A stretch of 64,000 bases of DNA from Rhizobiales bacterium Y(2018) (GTDB lineage: Bacteria; Pseudomonadota; Alphaproteobacteria; Rhizobiales; Aestuariivirgaceae). The position numbers were made by a program, and so were the translations under genes. The number at the start of each line of letters is the position of its first letter. The stretch's first letter is position 1. A model generated the notes under the pieces. It saw only the letters and a list, made by a program, of their open reading frames with translations, ran no database searches and had not been told where the DNA came from. Location of the stretch: assembly GCA_005502925.1 (NCBI GenBank), contig SCPD01000002.1, positions 744,001 to 808,000 of the forward strand, given 5' to 3'. Of this stretch, positions 61,769 to 64,000 are shown piece by piece.

Positions 61769-63214
61769 ATGGCGCGCGATCTCGTAGCCGGAATCGACTC
61801 CTCCACCCAATCCTGCACGGTGATGCTGCGCCAGCTCGACGACGGCGCGGTCGTTGCCGAAGCGCGCGCGCCGCATCCGCCGACGACGCCGCCTGTCAGC
61901 GAGCAGGACCCTGAGGCCTGGTGGAGCGCATTGCAGGCATGTCTTGACCAGTTGAAAGGGCATCTGGCACGCATCGCCGCGATCTCCGTCGGGGGGCAGG
62001 GCCATGGCCTCGTCATGCTGGATGGAAATGACAGACCGCTGCGCAAGGCAAAACTCTGGAATGACACGGAGCCTGCGCCTGATGCCGAAGCACTGCTGCG
62101 CCGCCGCCCGGCGCGTCATTGGGCGGATCTCACGGGATCTGTTCCGGCTCCGGCGCTCACTGTCGCGAAGCTCGCTTGGACCGAGCGCGTCCATCCCGGC
62201 CTCGTTGCTGAGGCGCGCCGCATCATGCTGCCCTTCGACTATGTCATCTACCGGTTGAGTGGACATTCCGTGACCGAGCGGGGCGGGTCTTCCGGCACCG
62301 GCTATTTCAATCCTTTCGCCAATCGCTGGGAACCAGACCTGGCCAGCCTCGCAGTCCCCGATGTCGACTGGGCGAATGTGCTGCCCGAGATCGTCGGCTC
62401 CGGCGACGCGGCCGGCAAGGTTGGGGTGAAGGCCGGGCTCGGTGCTCTCGAAGGTGCCGTGGTCGGCGCCGGCACTGGTGACAACATGACCGCCGCTCTG
62501 GGCATGGCCATCCGGGCCGGCGACACAGTCATTTCACTGGGAACCAGCGGCACGATCTATGGCGTGACACCAGATGGCGTGCGCGACGGCAGCGGGGCGA
62601 TCAACGGTTATGCTGACGCAACGGGCGCCTTCCTGCCGATGGTGACGACGCTCAACGCGGCCAAGGTCACCGACATGTTTCGCCGGCTGCTCGGTGTCGG
62701 CGTCGAGGAATTCGACCGATTGGCGCTCACTTGTCCCGCCGGAGCAGGCGGCCTCACCCTCGTTCCCTATCTCGACGGCGAGCGCACGCCCAACCTGCCC
62801 AATGCCACCGGGCATCTGGCCGGGTTGCGCAGCGACACGACACCGGCCCAGATCGCGCGGGCGGCCGTCGAGGGCGTGCTGTGCGGCCTGCTCGAAGGCG
62901 GAAATCTGCTGGAGGAGGCCGGCGTCGCGGCCAGTGGACGCTTGATTCTGACCGGTGGCGCATCGCGCTCCAAGGCTTGCCGGCAGATTCTGGCCGACCT
63001 CACCGGCCGCGCTGTCTGGACCTGTCCGATGGTCGAGAGCGGCGCTGGCGGCGCCGGCGTCCAGGCCGCTGCCGCGCTCACGCGCACCCCGGTCCAGGAC
63101 ATCGCCGATACCTGGGCTGTGCCGCTCGAGCTCGTCGCCGAGCCCGACTCCGAGGCCGCCGCGCAGGCCGCGGGCGTGCGCGAAAAATACCGCAAGACCA
63201 TCGAACGGATCTGA
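61769..63214 (+). CDS. xylB: FGGY-family carbohydrate kinase (xylulokinase-like)
   Basis: Phosphorylates a sugar or polyol in the cytoplasm. The 481-residue protein has VAGIDSSTQSCTVMLRQ at the N-terminus, VGAGTGDNMTAALG and ISLGTSGTIYG in the middle and LTGGASRSKACRQILADL in the ATP-binding second domain. It is closest to xylulokinase-like members by this pattern, but the sugar could be another pentulose or hexulose. ATG at 61769 has GAGG just upstream. The in-frame region before it lies in the SIS gene. It belongs to the SorC-controlled operon. Confidence 0.86.
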   Translation: MARDLVAGIDSSTQSCTVMLRQLDDGAVVAEARAPHPPTTPPVSEQDPEAWWSALQACLDQLKGHLARIAAISVGGQGHGLVMLDGNDRPLRKAKLWNDTEPAPDAEALLRRRPARHWADLTGSVPAPALTVAKLAWTERVHPGLVAEARRIMLPFDYVIYRLSGHSVTERGGSSGTGYFNPFANRWEPDLASLAVPDVDWANVLPEIVGSGDAAGKVGVKAGLGALEGAVVGAGTGDNMTAALGMAIRAGDTVISLGTSGTIYGVTPDGVRDGSGAINGYADATGAFLPMVTTLNAAKVTDMFRRLLGVGVEEFDRLALTCPAGAGGLTLVPYLDGERTPNLPNATGHLAGLRSDTTPAQIARAAVEGVLCGLLEGGNLLEEAGVAASGRLILTGGASRSKACRQILADLTGRAVWTCPMVESGAGGAGVQAAAALTRTPVQDIADTWAVPLELVAEPDSEAAAQAAGVREKYRKTIERI

Positions 63215-63239
63215 AGTGCCCGGCGAGAGGATGGAGAAC

Positions 63240-64000
63240 ATGGCAGTGATGGCCGAACCGACGCAGACCTCCGACAAGCGCATTAGGCTTCCCGCCGAAG
63301 CCGGCATCGCCTTCGTTCTTCTGGTCGTTCTGATTTCGGGGGCGCTCGCCTCGCCGAATTTCTTCACCATGTCGAATATTCTGATTCTGTTGCTCAATGG
63401 CGCCGTCATCGGCTTTCTTTGTCTGGGGCAGTCCTTCGTGCTGTTCACCGGCGGGATCGATCTCTCCTGCGGCTCGATCGTCGCCATGACCTGTGTGCTG
63501 GCCGCCGTCCTGATCCAGACGGTGGGGCTGCCCTGGCCGCTCGCCTGCATCATCGTGCTCGGCATCGGCGCGCTGGCCGGCGCCCTCAACGGCTTCATCA
63601 TCGACCGGACCGGCGTCCCGCCCTTCATCGTCACCTTCGCGATGATGGGCGTGGCGGCTTCGATTCCCCAGATCATCACCGGCGCGGAGTCGATCCGCGT
63701 TCTCCAGCTCGGCTACCGGATGATCGGCCAGTCGCGCATTCTGGGCATTCCCTTCCCGGTGATCGCCCTGGCCATCGCCACGGCCGTCGCGGCGCTGTTC
63801 CTCAGGCGCACGATAACCGGTACGCATATATTCGCCGTCGGCGGCAATGCCGATGCCGCGCGCCTCGCCGGTGTCAATATTTCGCGGATCACCGTGCTCG
63901 TTTACGCGATCTCAGGCTTCTGCGGCGCCTGCGGCGGGCTGATCTACGGCTCGCGGCTGATGACCGGCTATCCGACCGCCGGGCGTGGCGACGAGCTGTT
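63240..64000 (+). CDS. sugar ABC transporter permease (RbsC type), C-terminus off the window
   Basis: Membrane subunit of a ribose/xylose-type ABC importer. About 253 codons are visible; the full family length is near 320-350. Helix pattern and the motif LTGGIDLSCGSIVA-like FTGGIDLSCGSIVAMT near residue 74, NGFIIDRTGVPPFIVTFAMMG and GGNADAARLAGVN are typical. ATG at 63240 is preferred because of spacing to GAGAGG; ATG 63231 is in frame but directly abuts it. Binding protein and ATPase genes probably follow outside. Confidence 0.9.
   Translation, partial: MAVMAEPTQTSDKRIRLPAEAGIAFVLLVVLISGALASPNFFTMSNILILLLNGAVIGFLCLGQSFVLFTGGIDLSCGSIVAMTCVLAAVLIQTVGLPWPLACIIVLGIGALAGALNGFIIDRTGVPPFIVTFAMMGVAASIPQIITGAESIRVLQLGYRMIGQSRILGIPFPVIALAIATAVAALFLRRTITGTHIFAVGGNADAARLAGVNISRITVLVYAISGFCGACGGLIYGSRLMTGYPTAGRGDEL

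Overview
The window looks like chromosome from an alphaproteobacterium of the Hyphomicrobiales (Rhizobiales) type. The F0 ATP synthase genes form their own cluster with a b' subunit and no F1 genes beside them. A CcrM-type GANTC methyltransferase sits next to rnhB, under a promoter with four GANTC sites and a CtrA-type half-site. smc, a DsbA-like gene, a DUF721 (DciA-like) gene and mutY are adjacent, and a GTTC-N7-GTTC LexA box is present. GC content is high, by eye in the low to mid 60s percent. I saw no rRNA, tRNA, CRISPR array or transposase gene. No species can be named from this sequence.

Layout: 1-2072, a sulfatase (cut by the window edge) overlapping its formylglycine-generating enzyme. 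2261-4715, atpI-B-E-F'-F on the minus strand. 5322-10693, a TRAP transporter with an ATZ/TRZ-type amidohydrolase and an Asp/Glu-racemase-superfamily enzyme. 10714-14468, an EmrAB-type efflux pair with a divergent LysR regulator. 14559-17774, ampG and a class III adenylate cyclase/TPR protein. 17923-23653, smc, dsbA-like, dciA-like and mutY. 23654-24330, a HigBA toxin-antitoxin module lodged at the 3' end of mutY between two copies of that 3' end. 24511-28406, ccrM, rnhB, a PEP mutase-family enzyme and an apparently SOS-controlled radical SAM gene. 28507-32102, an orphan amino-acid binding protein, a LuxR regulator and three small secreted proteins. 32109-35859, moaB, a LysE-type exporter, a family 4 uracil-DNA glycosylase and ETF-ubiquinone oxidoreductase. 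36031-40933, a TadG-like protein, a TPR lipoprotein-like protein, ispE and a small secreted protein. 40930-46077, a polyamine-type ABC transporter with a serine hydrolase. 46129-49031, ispB, a DUF2007 gene, a tRNA methyltransferase and a Crp-type regulator. 49163-59267, a six-gene operon around a LodA/GoxA-like protein. 60026-64000, a SorC-regulated sugar operon that runs off the window.

The most interesting region is 49163-59267. A ferritin-like protein, a divergent LodA/GoxA-like quinoprotein candidate, a radical SAM/SPASM protein, a LodB/QhpG-like flavoprotein with a possible PqqD-like tail, a SAM-domain adenylate cyclase-ATPase and a small SnoaL-like protein overlap or nearly touch. A Crp-type regulator with an intact cAMP-pocket motif is transcribed divergently from it. 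The set combines a LodA-type target with a maturation kit that otherwise recalls quinohemoprotein amine dehydrogenase.

Other notable points are the HigBA module that appears to have rebuilt the mutY 3' end, a predicted leaderless and operator-covered higB promoter, a LexA box over the promoter of the PA0069-like radical SAM gene, two identical 50-bp palindromic repeats of which one supplies the ispE start codon, and two pairs of SorC operator half-sites spaced exactly 20 bp apart.
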